A stretch of 56,166 bases of DNA from Xanthobacteraceae bacterium (GTDB lineage: Bacteria; Pseudomonadota; Alphaproteobacteria; Rhizobiales; Xanthobacteraceae): positions 1 through 56,166 of the forward strand of contig JANINJ010000020.1 of the NCBI GenBank assembly GCA_024508855.1, written 5' to 3'. The notes under the pieces are model-generated. The model saw only the letters and a program-made list of their open reading frames with translations. It was not told the DNA's origin and searched no databases. Positions 1-8,706 of this stretch are shown here, in pieces. Both the position numbers and the translations under genes were made by a program. Position 1 is the first letter of the stretch; each line of letters opens with the position of its first letter.

Positions 1-119
1 TGTTCGAGAACGACACAACCCACCAGCTATCGATATGGGAGTTGGACGGCACTCAGACCGCTAGCAGTTCAGTGATTGGAGCTGTTAACGCATCTGCAGG
101 CTGGGATCTCGTTGCCTAG
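1..119 (+). CDS. C-terminal end of a repeat-type (VCBS/FG-GAP-like) secreted protein, 5' truncated by window edge
   Basis: An open frame enters the window (first whole codon at base 3) and stops at TAG 117-119. The 38 visible residues contain the pattern ...SIWELDGT...VIGAV...GWDLVA. This resembles the W-x-M/L-D-G-T...G...W repeats at the ends of long calcium-binding-style repeat proteins in Bradyrhizobium relatives. Such proteins usually leave the cell by type I secretion with an uncleaved C-terminal signal, and a type I exporter starts 115 bases downstream on the same strand. A substrate-exporter pair is therefore likely. Only the tail is seen, so the family call is tentative. Confidence 0.5.
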   Translation, partial: FENDTTHQLSIWELDGTQTASSSVIGAVNASAGWDLVA

Positions 120-234
120 ATAAACGTTTTGATATCAGCCGCATTCGGAGAAATTTTCAGTCGAAAATGTTGACGAATGGGACCGTAATCTTCCAAACAC
201 CACGAAAGAGCATCTCCTAACCCAACGATCGGTC

Positions 235-1965
235 ATGAAACCAGCGCCACCCGGTTCCGATCTGAAGCGAGCGCTCGGCGCCTGCAGGACGGCGTTTGTC
301 GCGGTCGGGCTATTGAGCGGGGCGAGCAATATCCTGATGCTCACCGGCTCGTTTTATATGCTGCAGGTCTACGACCGGGTGCTGCCCAGCCGTAGCGTGC
401 CGACCTTGGTCGGCCTCTCGGTCCTCGCGGCTATGCTGTTTGCCTTCATGGGGCTACAGGACTTGATCCGCAGCCGCCTGATGGCGCGGATCGCCGGCTC
501 ACTCTATCGGTCGGTAAGCCCTCGGCTCTACGATACCGTGCTGCAAATAACCGTTCGGGGCGCGGACGCCAATAGCGGCCTGCAGCCGATCCGCGACATC
601 GACAGCATCCGCTCGTTCCTCTCAAGCCAGGGCACGATCGCCCTGTTCGATATCCCGTGGGTCGTGATCTATCTGGCGATCTGTTTTGCGTTCCATTTCT
701 GGATCGGCATGGCCGCGTTGGTCGGAGCGATTATCCTGGTGGTGCTCACGGTGCTCAGTGAGATGCTGACACGTATCCTGAGCAAGGAGGCGTTCACCGC
801 GTCAGGCCAGCGGATGGGCTTTGCCGAGACTAGCCGGCGGAATGCGGAGACGGTGATTGCGCTCGGCATGTCGGACCGCTTTGCCGAGAAGTGGCGTGAC
901 CTCAACACGGATGCCATGCTCCGCCAGCGGCGCCTCGCGGACGTCACCAGTGGTCTTGGTGTCATCTCTAAGTTCCTGCGGATGTCGCTGCAGTCCGGCG
1001 TATTGGGGCTTGGCGCCTATCTGGTGATCCAGCAGGAGGCTACCGCCGGCATCATCATCGCGAGTTCCATCCTGACCGCCAGGGCGCTGGCGCCGATCGA
1101 TCTCGCTATCGCGCACTGGAAGGGATTTGTGGCTGCGCGCCAGAGTTGGGAGCGCCTCACTCGCCTGCTCGCCGCCTATCCGGAACGGGCCGCGCCGATG
1201 GCTTTGCCCCGCCCAAGCGCGAGCCTCAGCGTGGAGAATATCAGCGCGGGTCCGCCGGGGACCCAGCGGCTGGTGCTAAGCGACGTAAGCTTTGCCCTGA
1301 AGGCCGGACAGGGCTTGGGGATCATAGGCCCCAGCGCATCCGGCAAATCCTCCCTTGCACGCCTTCTGGTCGGGGTCTGGCGGCCGGTGCGCGGTAAGGT
1401 TTGCCTGGACGGTGCGACGCTGGACCAATGGACATCCACCGCCTTGGGCAGCAGCATCGGCTACCTGCCCCAGAACGTCGAATTGTTGAGCGGGACCGTG
1501 GCCCAGAACATCGCCCGGTTCGAGCTGCAGGCCAGCACCGAGACCATTGTCGACGCGGCCCGCACCGCAGGCGTGCACGAGATGATCGTGGGGCTTCCGG
1601 GCGGTTACGATATGCAGGTCGGCGAACAGGGCAGCGCCCTTTCCGCGGGACAGCGGCAACGCGTGGCGCTGGCGCGCGCGCTTTACGGAAATCCGTTCCT
1701 CATCGTGCTCGATGAACCCAATTCGAACCTGGATGCCGAAGGGGAAGCCGCGCTCACCCAGGCAATTCTGGCAAGCCGCGCCCGTGGAGCCATCGTCGTC
1801 GTCGTTGCACATCGGCCCAGCGCCCTCGCCGGGGTCGACCTGCTGCTGACCCTGAACAAGGGCCAGGCCCAGGCGTTCGGGCCGAAGGACAAGGTCATCG
1901 CGGCGCTTCGCCGTAACGCCGCGCCGCAAGGGCCGCTCAAGGTCGTCTCCGATGGCGAGCGCTAG
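235..1965 (+). CDS. Type I secretion system permease/ATPase (PrtD/HlyB-like ABC transporter)
   Basis: A 576-residue inner-membrane ABC exporter. The N-terminal half is a transmembrane domain with hydrophobic segments near residues 22-45, 58-75, 142-175 and 255-285. The C-terminal half is the ATPase: Walker A GPSASGKSS near 365, signature LSAGQ near 469, Walker B FLIVLDEP near 488 and a switch histidine (VVAHRPS) near 526. Length and domain order fit the PrtD family, which exports unfolded substrates through a one-step channel. It lacks the N-terminal C39-like domain of HlyB, again like PrtD. The gene is followed after 3 bases by its membrane-fusion partner. No TolC-type outer-membrane gene is visible, so the channel must be shared or encoded elsewhere. 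Confidence 0.93.
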   Translation: MKPAPPGSDLKRALGACRTAFVAVGLLSGASNILMLTGSFYMLQVYDRVLPSRSVPTLVGLSVLAAMLFAFMGLQDLIRSRLMARIAGSLYRSVSPRLYDTVLQITVRGADANSGLQPIRDIDSIRSFLSSQGTIALFDIPWVVIYLAICFAFHFWIGMAALVGAIILVVLTVLSEMLTRILSKEAFTASGQRMGFAETSRRNAETVIALGMSDRFAEKWRDLNTDAMLRQRRLADVTSGLGVISKFLRMSLQSGVLGLGAYLVIQQEATAGIIIASSILTARALAPIDLAIAHWKGFVAARQSWERLTRLLAAYPERAAPMALPRPSASLSVENISAGPPGTQRLVLSDVSFALKAGQGLGIIGPSASGKSSLARLLVGVWRPVRGKVCLDGATLDQWTSTALGSSIGYLPQNVELLSGTVAQNIARFELQASTETIVDAARTAGVHEMIVGLPGGYDMQVGEQGSALSAGQRQRVALARALYGNPFLIVLDEPNSNLDAEGEAALTQAILASRARGAIVVVVAHRPSALAGVDLLLTLNKGQAQAFGPKDKVIAALRRNAAPQGPLKVVSDGER

Positions 1966-1968
1966 GCC

Positions 1969-3279
1969 ATGACGAACGCATCATCTCCGGGCCCGGACAG
2001 AAGCATCCGGCGCCATTTGATCGCAGCCGTTGCGACGCTGTTTCTTCTGGTGTGCGGGGTCGGTGGCTGGGCATCGACAACGCAGATTGCCGGCGCTGTG
2101 GTCGCATCCGGCGTTCTCGTGGTCGATTCCAACGTCAAAAAGGTCCAGCATCCCACGGGGGGCGTGGTCCGGGAATTGCTGGTCCGCGACGGTGACCGTG
2201 TGAAGGCCGGCGACGTGTTATTGCGGCTCGACGATACCCAAACCCGCGCCAACCTCGCCATTGTGACCAAGACTCTTGACGAACTCTATGCCCGGCGCAG
2301 CCGAGACACAGCCGAACTGCTCGGCGCCGACGAGATCGACTTTCCAGCCGATCTGCTTGCGCGCTCTTCGGAAAAAGAAATCGCCAACGCGCTGGAAGGC
2401 GAGCGCCGCCTGTTCGCCGCCCGCAAGGCGGCGCGCGCAGGACAAAAGGCGCAGCTGGAGCAACGCATCGTCCAGTCAAAGGACGAGATCGGCGGTCTTC
2501 TCACCCAGAAAGCCGCACGACAGGAACAGGTGAGCTGGATCGAGAAGGAACTCGTTGGCGTCAACGATCTCTGGCACCAAAATCTTGTTCCCTATACGCG
2601 CGTCACCAGCCTGGAGCGCGAAGCGGCCCGGCTGCGCGGTGAGATCGGGCAGTTGGAAGCGTCTGTCGCGCAGACCCAAGGCAAGATCAGCGAAACTGAA
2701 TTGCAGATCATCCAGGTCGATCAGGATCTCCGATCCGAAGCCGGCAAGGACCTTGCCGACATTCGGTCGAAGGTTCTTGAGCTTGTCGAACGGAAGGTCG
2801 CGGCAGAAGATCAGCTCAAGCGCATCGATATTCGCGCGCCGCAGGATGGTGTGGTGCTGCAGCTCGCCGCTCATACCGTCGGCGGCTATATCGGCCAGGG
2901 CGAACAGATCATGCTGATCGTGCCGGATGACGAGCCGATGTCGGTCGAGGCACGTATCTCGCCTGAACAGATCGATCAGGCCCACATCGATCAGGAGGCG
3001 ACGCTTCGCTTCACGGCATTCAATGCCCGGTCGACACCGGAGTTGCACGGCACCGTCAGCCGCATCGCCGCCGACACGGTGCAGGACCAGAAGACCAACA
3101 CGTCCTACTATCCGGTGCGGATCACGCTGCCCACGAGCGAGATCCAGCGTCTCGATAACAAGAAGCTCGTGGCCGGCATGCCTGTCGAGGTGTTCATCAA
3201 GACGCAGGACCGCAACGTGTTGTCATACCTGGTCAAGCCGCTCGAAGATCAGATCAACCGGGCGTTCAAAGAGCGGTAG
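1969..3279 (+). CDS. HlyD-family type I secretion membrane-fusion protein
   Basis: A 436-residue periplasmic adaptor that links the ABC transporter to an outer-membrane channel. It has one N-terminal transmembrane helix (about residues 18-36), then a lipoyl-like half-motif (GVVRELLVRDGDRVKAGDVL, about 64-83). A long charged coiled coil follows (about 90-280), and the second lipoyl half (IDIRAPQDGVVLQLAAHTVGG) lies near 285-305. The C-terminal beta-barrel has the family-typical ...YPVRITLP...L...KLVAGMPVEVFIKT. The start ATG lies 3 bases after the ABC gene stop, so the two are co-transcribed and probably translationally coupled. Confidence 0.94.
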   Translation: MTNASSPGPDRSIRRHLIAAVATLFLLVCGVGGWASTTQIAGAVVASGVLVVDSNVKKVQHPTGGVVRELLVRDGDRVKAGDVLLRLDDTQTRANLAIVTKTLDELYARRSRDTAELLGADEIDFPADLLARSSEKEIANALEGERRLFAARKAARAGQKAQLEQRIVQSKDEIGGLLTQKAARQEQVSWIEKELVGVNDLWHQNLVPYTRVTSLEREAARLRGEIGQLEASVAQTQGKISETELQIIQVDQDLRSEAGKDLADIRSKVLELVERKVAAEDQLKRIDIRAPQDGVVLQLAAHTVGGYIGQGEQIMLIVPDDEPMSVEARISPEQIDQAHIDQEATLRFTAFNARSTPELHGTVSRIAADTVQDQKTNTSYYPVRITLPTSEIQRLDNKKLVAGMPVEVFIKTQDRNVLSYLVKPLEDQINRAFKER

Positions 3280-3324
3280 ACAAGGCATCGCCTTCAACGC
3301 CGAACAGACGGGCCACGGCGGGCT

Positions 3325-5427
3325 TTAGGGATCACCGGTCATTCCGCGCTCAACAGGAAATCCTCCGAAGCCCCGATGGAGTGACCGGTTCTGCCAATCC
3401 GGTGGAAGAACTGCGCTGAGAATTGCCGGAAGCCTCGTGGCTCCCGCTACGCGCTCGATCTTCCCAATGCATGGCGCGAAACTCTCGGGTACCCGCACGT
3501 CATCGAGATATTGCGAAGGCCGATAGAAAGCCGGGACCAATACGGTAGCAGTCGTCGTTCGATCACGAGGAAGATCAACAACAATGTCATGATCAAACGG
3601 CTGCCAAGCACCATCGCGCTTGGCATAATGAAATGAAAGCGTCAATTTTTTCGCGCTGCAATCTCGGCCACCGATTGTTAGCAATAACCGATCGACTGCA
3701 GATCGAACGTCCCACTGCACGCCTACTCCAACGAAGTTCGTCATACTGTCAGCCGGGCCATCAACAAGGGAGCGATATTTGTTGGGCACCGGCACACTGA
3801 AAATTGCGTCCTCCCCGGTGGACGCTCTCGATGTAGCAACCAGTTCTCTTGGCTGCGCAAGCAGCGCGTCGAAAGCTATACGCAACGACATGTCCTGGTA
3901 TGCAACAAGCAGCCAACGAACTCCCGCAACAAGAACAACCAACCCGAGGCTCCAAACAGCAATCCGCGGAAATATGCGCCAAAGCGCCACCCGCGACGGC
4001 GTTATCAACCGAAACGGAAACACGATAAGCGACAGTGCAGCAACGACCCAGATGAATTCCAGATGAAACACGTGACGGATCGAGAATTGCACGACGGGAT
4101 AGGCAAGCAGCGCTCCAAACATCAACAGCAAAGCAACTGCCTCTCGCGGCCGAGTTGAGGCTGCACACCAAAAAAATAGCGTGAGGCCAATTATACCGGA
4201 AAGCGGAAGCCAACTCGTTGCCAGATCGTCGTATACCCAGAGCGCATATTGTGACGCGGGCGGCCCCTCCCGCGCTGACATGCTCGGATCCAATCCCTTT
4301 CGCCCGGGTGCAATGAGCGCTGGAAAGCCAATGATCCACGCAGCCGACTTAATTGCCTGCGTAGCCATGTCGCCTGCGAACAATCCCAGCCAGCCCAGCA
4401 CGTAAGGCCCCGAGTCAAGGACTGCTTGAGACATTGCACGACCTGCCCGCCCTTCCCGATCATCCCAAGTAGGATCCTTGGCTCTCATGTCGGCTGCAAT
4501 CGATGAAAGGGTAAGCTCGTCAGAATATCGCTGGCCCAATGTATAGGGTGCGTCGCCGAGACCAAGCTCGATCCGAAACGGCTCCGACATGCCTTCCATC
4601 AGAATCGATCCGAAGCCGCCGGCATTACGCGTCATCAGCATCGGCGAAGCGACGATCAGAGTAGCAACCGTGAACGCGGCAATGGCCGTCAGACGTCGCC
4701 TCCAGAAACCTCCTCGAATTCCTATCCCGATAAACACGATGCCGATAGGCAACAGGATAATGATGTCGGAGCGAAAACCATATCCCAATCCGACTGTTAT
4801 TCCGGCCGCTGCCGCCAACAACATCGTTATCTTTGTCGTATGCGGCCGAACACTAGCGACAAGAAATACAATACTCCAGATAAAGAACGCTGCCTTCGAA
4901 TAGTCGCGCAGATTCAAAATCATCGTAAGCGCGATGGGAGAAAACGTCAGAACGACGGCTCCGGCGAGAGCCGGCAATCGCCCAAAGAACAATCGAAGCA
5001 AGACAAAGCAGCCGCTCGCGTAAGCACCGGACAGCACCATCACGAGCGGCCAAAGATTGGCGTAGGCGATAGGAAATATCTTCCACAACGCAGCGACTGT
5101 GAGCGCGAGATAAAGATGGACCTGCGTAAAAATTCCAAAATGCGCGGCATCTGCCGGCGCGCCAATCGAAGCACAATCGAACGTTGTTGTGTGAACTAGC
5201 AAGAAGTCCAGGACAGACTGCGGTATCTGTGCTGGACGGACAAATCCATACCCGCAGGCAGAATAAATGATCTCGGGCATGTAGGATTGATAAAAGTAAA
5301 GCCTGCCATACTGCGACAGAACGAGTTCGCCGAGTTTGGCGCCGACAACCGCGAGACCAAGCGTCAAAAGAACATCGAGCGCAATCAAAAGCCATGCGAG
5401 ATTCCGCGCTGACATCACTCGCTTCAT
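3325..5427 (-). CDS. Polytopic membrane protein, GT-C glycosyltransferase-like
   Basis: A 700-residue protein with about ten or more hydrophobic segments between residues 10 and 500, then a soluble C-terminal domain of about 190 residues rich in beta-type sequence. The layout fits GT-C-type transferases, which use polyprenyl-linked sugars and act on the periplasmic face. An early acidic position typical of that fold is not certain here. Its ATG overlaps the rfbA stop (shared 4 bases at 5424-5427), so it belongs to the dTDP-sugar operon and may transfer that sugar. Base composition looks somewhat more AT-rich than the flanking genes by eye. It could instead be another membrane enzyme of glycan assembly. 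Confidence 0.6.
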   Translation of the reverse strand: MKRVMSARNLAWLLIALDVLLTLGLAVVGAKLGELVLSQYGRLYFYQSYMPEIIYSACGYGFVRPAQIPQSVLDFLLVHTTTFDCASIGAPADAAHFGIFTQVHLYLALTVAALWKIFPIAYANLWPLVMVLSGAYASGCFVLLRLFFGRLPALAGAVVLTFSPIALTMILNLRDYSKAAFFIWSIVFLVASVRPHTTKITMLLAAAAGITVGLGYGFRSDIIILLPIGIVFIGIGIRGGFWRRRLTAIAAFTVATLIVASPMLMTRNAGGFGSILMEGMSEPFRIELGLGDAPYTLGQRYSDELTLSSIAADMRAKDPTWDDREGRAGRAMSQAVLDSGPYVLGWLGLFAGDMATQAIKSAAWIIGFPALIAPGRKGLDPSMSAREGPPASQYALWVYDDLATSWLPLSGIIGLTLFFWCAASTRPREAVALLLMFGALLAYPVVQFSIRHVFHLEFIWVVAALSLIVFPFRLITPSRVALWRIFPRIAVWSLGLVVLVAGVRWLLVAYQDMSLRIAFDALLAQPRELVATSRASTGEDAIFSVPVPNKYRSLVDGPADSMTNFVGVGVQWDVRSAVDRLLLTIGGRDCSAKKLTLSFHYAKRDGAWQPFDHDIVVDLPRDRTTTATVLVPAFYRPSQYLDDVRVPESFAPCIGKIERVAGATRLPAILSAVLPPDWQNRSLHRGFGGFPVERGMTGDP

Positions 5428-6314
5428 CGCGCGCGCCGTGACGTCTCGCTGATCGATCGCAGGTAGCGCTGATAGTCCGTTACAGGATTCGGGTCGATCA
5501 GGCTTTCAAATGCAGCATCGTCGATGAACTTCATCCGCCACGCGACCTCTTCGGGACAGGCCACTTTCAGGCCGGTCCGTTCCTCGATCACCTTGATGAA
5601 TTGCGAGGCTTCGTAGAGATCCTGATGCGTGCCGCCGTCCAGCCAGGCGACGCCGCGCCCGAATTGCGTCACGCGCAGGTTTCCCGCTGCGAGGTAGCGA
5701 CGGTTGACATCGGTGATCTCAAGCTCGCCGCGGGCCGATGGACGGAGTTCGCGCGCAAACCTCACGGCATCTTCATCATAAAAATACAGACCCGGCACCG
5801 CGAGCCGCGAGCGGATGACTTTCGGCTTTTCCTCGATCTCGACCGGCTTGCCGTTATCATCGAGGATAACCACGCCATAGGCGGACGGATCGGAGACCTC
5901 GTAGCCGAAAATCGTCGCGCCACGTTCGTGGCTCATGGCCTGCGACAACAGTCGCGGCATGCCCGCGCCATAAAAAATGTTGTCGCCGAGCGCCACAGCA
6001 ACGTTGCATCCGGCGATATCGTTCGCGGCAATGCCAAAGCATTCCGCGATGCCGCCGGCGCGTTCCTGTGCGCGAAAAACGATGTCGATACCCCAGCGAC
6101 TGCCATCGCCCAGCAGTGCCTTGATCTGTTCGATCGCGCCCGGGCTGGAAATGACGATGTAGTCGCGCACGCCACCCAGCATCAGCGTAGTCAGCGGATA
6201 ATAGATCATCGGCTTGTCGTAGATCGGAAGCAGGTGCTTGTTCACCACATGGGTCAGCGGAAACAGACGGCTTCCGTTACCGCCGGCGAGGATGATGCCT
6301 TTCCATGTCTTCAT
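5424..6314 (-). CDS. rfbA: Glucose-1-phosphate thymidylyltransferase
   Basis: A 296-residue cytoplasmic enzyme that joins glucose-1-phosphate and dTTP to form dTDP-glucose. The nucleotidyltransferase signature is GGNGSRLFPLT near residues 12-22, followed by the usual NKHLLPIYDKPMIYYPL. A metal-binding GDNIFYG lies near 109, with EIEEKP near 159 and GVAWLDGGTH near 220. Length matches RfbA/RmlA/RffH. It lies 7 bases after rfbB on the same strand and overlaps the following membrane-protein gene by 4 bases. No rmlC or rmlD is nearby, so a fate other than dTDP-rhamnose is likely. Confidence 0.96.
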   Translation of the reverse strand: MKTWKGIILAGGNGSRLFPLTHVVNKHLLPIYDKPMIYYPLTTLMLGGVRDYIVISSPGAIEQIKALLGDGSRWGIDIVFRAQERAGGIAECFGIAANDIAGCNVAVALGDNIFYGAGMPRLLSQAMSHERGATIFGYEVSDPSAYGVVILDDNGKPVEIEEKPKVIRSRLAVPGLYFYDEDAVRFARELRPSARGELEITDVNRRYLAAGNLRVTQFGRGVAWLDGGTHQDLYEASQFIKVIEERTGLKVACPEEVAWRMKFIDDAAFESLIDPNPVTDYQRYLRSISETSRRAR

Positions 6315-6321
6315 GATCGGC

Positions 6322-7380
6322 CTAGGCCCACTTCCGCGTCGCGCTCAGACCGAGACGGTCGTTGGCGTCCGCAGTACCGAGAGTCCATTCGGGACGGTCA
6401 AGGTACCAGTCGATGGTTTTCGAGAGGCCGCTGGTGAGGGTTTCGCGCGGCGTCCAGCCGATCTCGCGCTCCGCCTTGCGTGGGTCGATGGCGTAGCGAT
6501 AGTCGTGCCCCGGACGATCGGTAACAAACTCGATCTGTTCGGCATAGCTTCGTCCGTTGGATCGAGGACGGCGCGTATCGAGCTGTGCGCAGATCGCGTG
6601 TGCCAGATCGAGATTGCTCATTTCGTTATGCCCGCCGATCGTGTAGCTGCCACCCACCGTGCCGCGTGCATGGACCGCCTGCAGCGCTGTCACGTGGTCC
6701 TCGACATACAGCCAGTCGCGGACATTTTCTCCATTGCCGTAGATCGGGATCGGCTGATCGAGCACCGCCTTGCGGATGATCGTCGGAATGAGCTTCTCGC
6801 GATTCTGGAATGGGCCGTAATTGTTCGAGCAATTCGAGATGATCGTCGGCAGCCCGTAGGTCATCTGCCATGCACGCACCAGATGATCCGCGCCCGCCTT
6901 GCTCGCCGCATAAGGCGAATTGGGACGATAGGCCGACTCCTCGCTGAACGAACCTTCCTTGCCGAGGCAACCGAACACTTCGTCCGTGGAAATCTGAATA
7001 AACCGGAAGCAAGCACGGGCGTCCGGATCGAGACTTTTCCAGAATTCCAACGCAACCTGCAACAGGACATATGTGCCGCGGAGATTGGTATCGATGAAGG
7101 CGCCCGGTTCGTCGATGGAGCGGTCGACATGGCTTTCGGCGGCGAGGTGAAAAACGGCGTCGGGAGCAAAGCCCGCGAGAGCTTCCGCCATCGCGGGCTG
7201 ATCGGTGATGTCCAGCTTGGCAAACCGATAGTTCGAGGCTCCGGCAATCTCAAGAACCGTGCGCGGGTCGCCGGCATAGGTCAGCTTGTCGACATTGAGC
7301 ACGTCGTGCCCGGCCGTGACCAGATTCCGAACAAGCGCCGAGCCGATAAAACCACAGCCGCCGGTAACCAACGCCCTCAT
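6322..7380 (-). CDS. rfbB: dTDP-glucose 4,6-dehydratase
   Basis: A 352-residue extended short-chain dehydrogenase that converts dTDP-glucose to dTDP-4-keto-6-deoxyglucose. An N-terminal Rossmann motif GGCGFIG is followed by the HLAAESHVDRSI segment, the catalytic ISTDEVFG stretch and YAASK (Tyr and Lys). RDWLYVEDH and RPGHDYRYAID are both characteristic of RfbB/RffG. I place the start at ATG 7380 (MRALVTGG); an in-frame TTG at 7389 adds three residues. It is first in a leftward operon with rfbA and the membrane protein, and divergent from the aminotransferase at 7550. Confidence 0.96.
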   Translation of the reverse strand: MRALVTGGCGFIGSALVRNLVTAGHDVLNVDKLTYAGDPRTVLEIAGASNYRFAKLDITDQPAMAEALAGFAPDAVFHLAAESHVDRSIDEPGAFIDTNLRGTYVLLQVALEFWKSLDPDARACFRFIQISTDEVFGCLGKEGSFSEESAYRPNSPYAASKAGADHLVRAWQMTYGLPTIISNCSNNYGPFQNREKLIPTIIRKAVLDQPIPIYGNGENVRDWLYVEDHVTALQAVHARGTVGGSYTIGGHNEMSNLDLAHAICAQLDTRRPRSNGRSYAEQIEFVTDRPGHDYRYAIDPRKAEREIGWTPRETLTSGLSKTIDWYLDRPEWTLGTADANDRLGLSATRKWA

Positions 7381-7549
7381 CGCGACCAACTCGACCTGAA
7401 TTCATACTGCGACATGTCGCGATGGGCCCAATCCCGAACTTGAGAACTTTTGCCAGCATCGTCGATTGCATGTTGGCATTTCGCCGCGGGCCGCTTATCC
7501 GTGATGAAATTGACTATTCGCTTCCGCGCTAAAATTCTGTTGGCCCCTG

Positions 7550-8686
7550 ATGAAAATTCCATTCAACCGCCCCAGCCAGGTTGGCGCAGAGATCGACCAT
7601 ATTCGCGAAGCAATCGGCCGATCGAAACTGTCCGGCGATGGTCATTTCACGGCCGCCTGCCAAGCTGAAATCTCGCGTCTGGCCGGCGGTGGCGACTGCC
7701 TGCTTACTCACTCCTGTACTGCGGCGCTGGAAATGTCCATGCTGCTGGCCGACCTCTCGCCCGGCGACGAGGTCATTTTACCGTCGTTCACTTTCGTGTC
7801 CACCGCAAATGCCGTGGTGCTGCGGGGGGCAGTGCCGGTCTTCGTCGACATCCGGCCCGATACGCTCAATCTCGACGAAACCAATGTCGAAGCCGCGACC
7901 TCCGACCGCACGCGGGCGATCATTGCCGTCCACTATGCGGGCGTTCCGGCCGAGATGGATGCGCTCAATGCAATTGCGGATCGCCATCGGCTGGTCGTCG
8001 TGGAAGATGCTGCCCAAGCCATCGGCTCGCGATATCGCGGACGACTTGCGGGCAGCCTCGGCGCCATGGCGGCGTTCAGTTTCCATGAGACCAAGAACGT
8101 TGTCTCGGGCGAAGGCGGTGCGCTTGTCGTCAACGACCGGCGCTTCTCCGAGCGTGCCGAAATCATCCGGGAAAAAGGTACCAACCGGCGGCAGTTTCTC
8201 AATGGTTTCGCGGACAAATACACGTGGGTCGATGTCGGTTCATCGTATTTGCCGAGTGAGCTCGTGGCAGCGTATTTGTTCGGTCAACTCGAGCAATTCG
8301 CAACGATCCAGCAGGATCGAATGACTTCCTGGAACGTATATGCAAAAGGACTTTCAGGACTTACCGAACTGGGGTTCGGCCTGCCGCAATGTCCCGCACA
8401 TTGCGAGCACAACGGCCATATCTTCTATCTGATCGCGCCGGATGCGGAGACACGAGACGCGCTGATCGTGCGAATGAAGGCGGACGGCATCGACACGCCG
8501 TTTCACTACATCCCGCTTCATGACGCCCCGCTCGGCCGCAAGGTCGGCCGCAGCATCGGCGACCTGCCCATCACCACGGATCTGAGCGCGCGGCTCCTCC
8601 GCTTGCCGCTGTACTATGGCATCGGCGATGAACTTGACCGGGTGATCGAGCGCGTCTGGCACCACGCGCGCGAATTGAAAGGTTAG
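7550..8686 (+). CDS. wecE: dTDP-4-amino-4,6-dideoxygalactose transaminase (WecE/RffA type)
   Basis: A 378-residue PLP enzyme of the DegT/DnrJ/EryC1 family. It would aminate dTDP-4-keto-6-deoxyglucose, using glutamate, to give dTDP-4-amino-4,6-dideoxygalactose. The PLP lysine lies in SFHETKN, a signature of WecE. The downstream IREKGTNRRQF...DKYTWVDVGSSYLPSE is also WecE-like and unlike QdtB/FdtB or ArnB. It reads divergently from rfbB across about 170 bases. RfbA, RfbB and this enzyme form a closed three-step route to dTDP-Fuc4N. The WecD acetyltransferase is missing; the acyltransferase at 25017 could fill that role, by inference. Confidence 0.92.
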   Translation: MKIPFNRPSQVGAEIDHIREAIGRSKLSGDGHFTAACQAEISRLAGGGDCLLTHSCTAALEMSMLLADLSPGDEVILPSFTFVSTANAVVLRGAVPVFVDIRPDTLNLDETNVEAATSDRTRAIIAVHYAGVPAEMDALNAIADRHRLVVVEDAAQAIGSRYRGRLAGSLGAMAAFSFHETKNVVSGEGGALVVNDRRFSERAEIIREKGTNRRQFLNGFADKYTWVDVGSSYLPSELVAAYLFGQLEQFATIQQDRMTSWNVYAKGLSGLTELGFGLPQCPAHCEHNGHIFYLIAPDAETRDALIVRMKADGIDTPFHYIPLHDAPLGRKVGRSIGDLPITTDLSARLLRLPLYYGIGDELDRVIERVWHHARELKG

Positions 8687-8706
8687 CGGCAGATCAGGCG
8701 CGGATA

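Noticed and set aside
5601-7443. Long plus-strand frames (5601-6437, 6238-7443) opposite rfbA and rfbB
   Set aside because: They are antisense to well-supported enzymes, have no recognisable domains and have the composition expected of mirror frames in GC-rich DNA.
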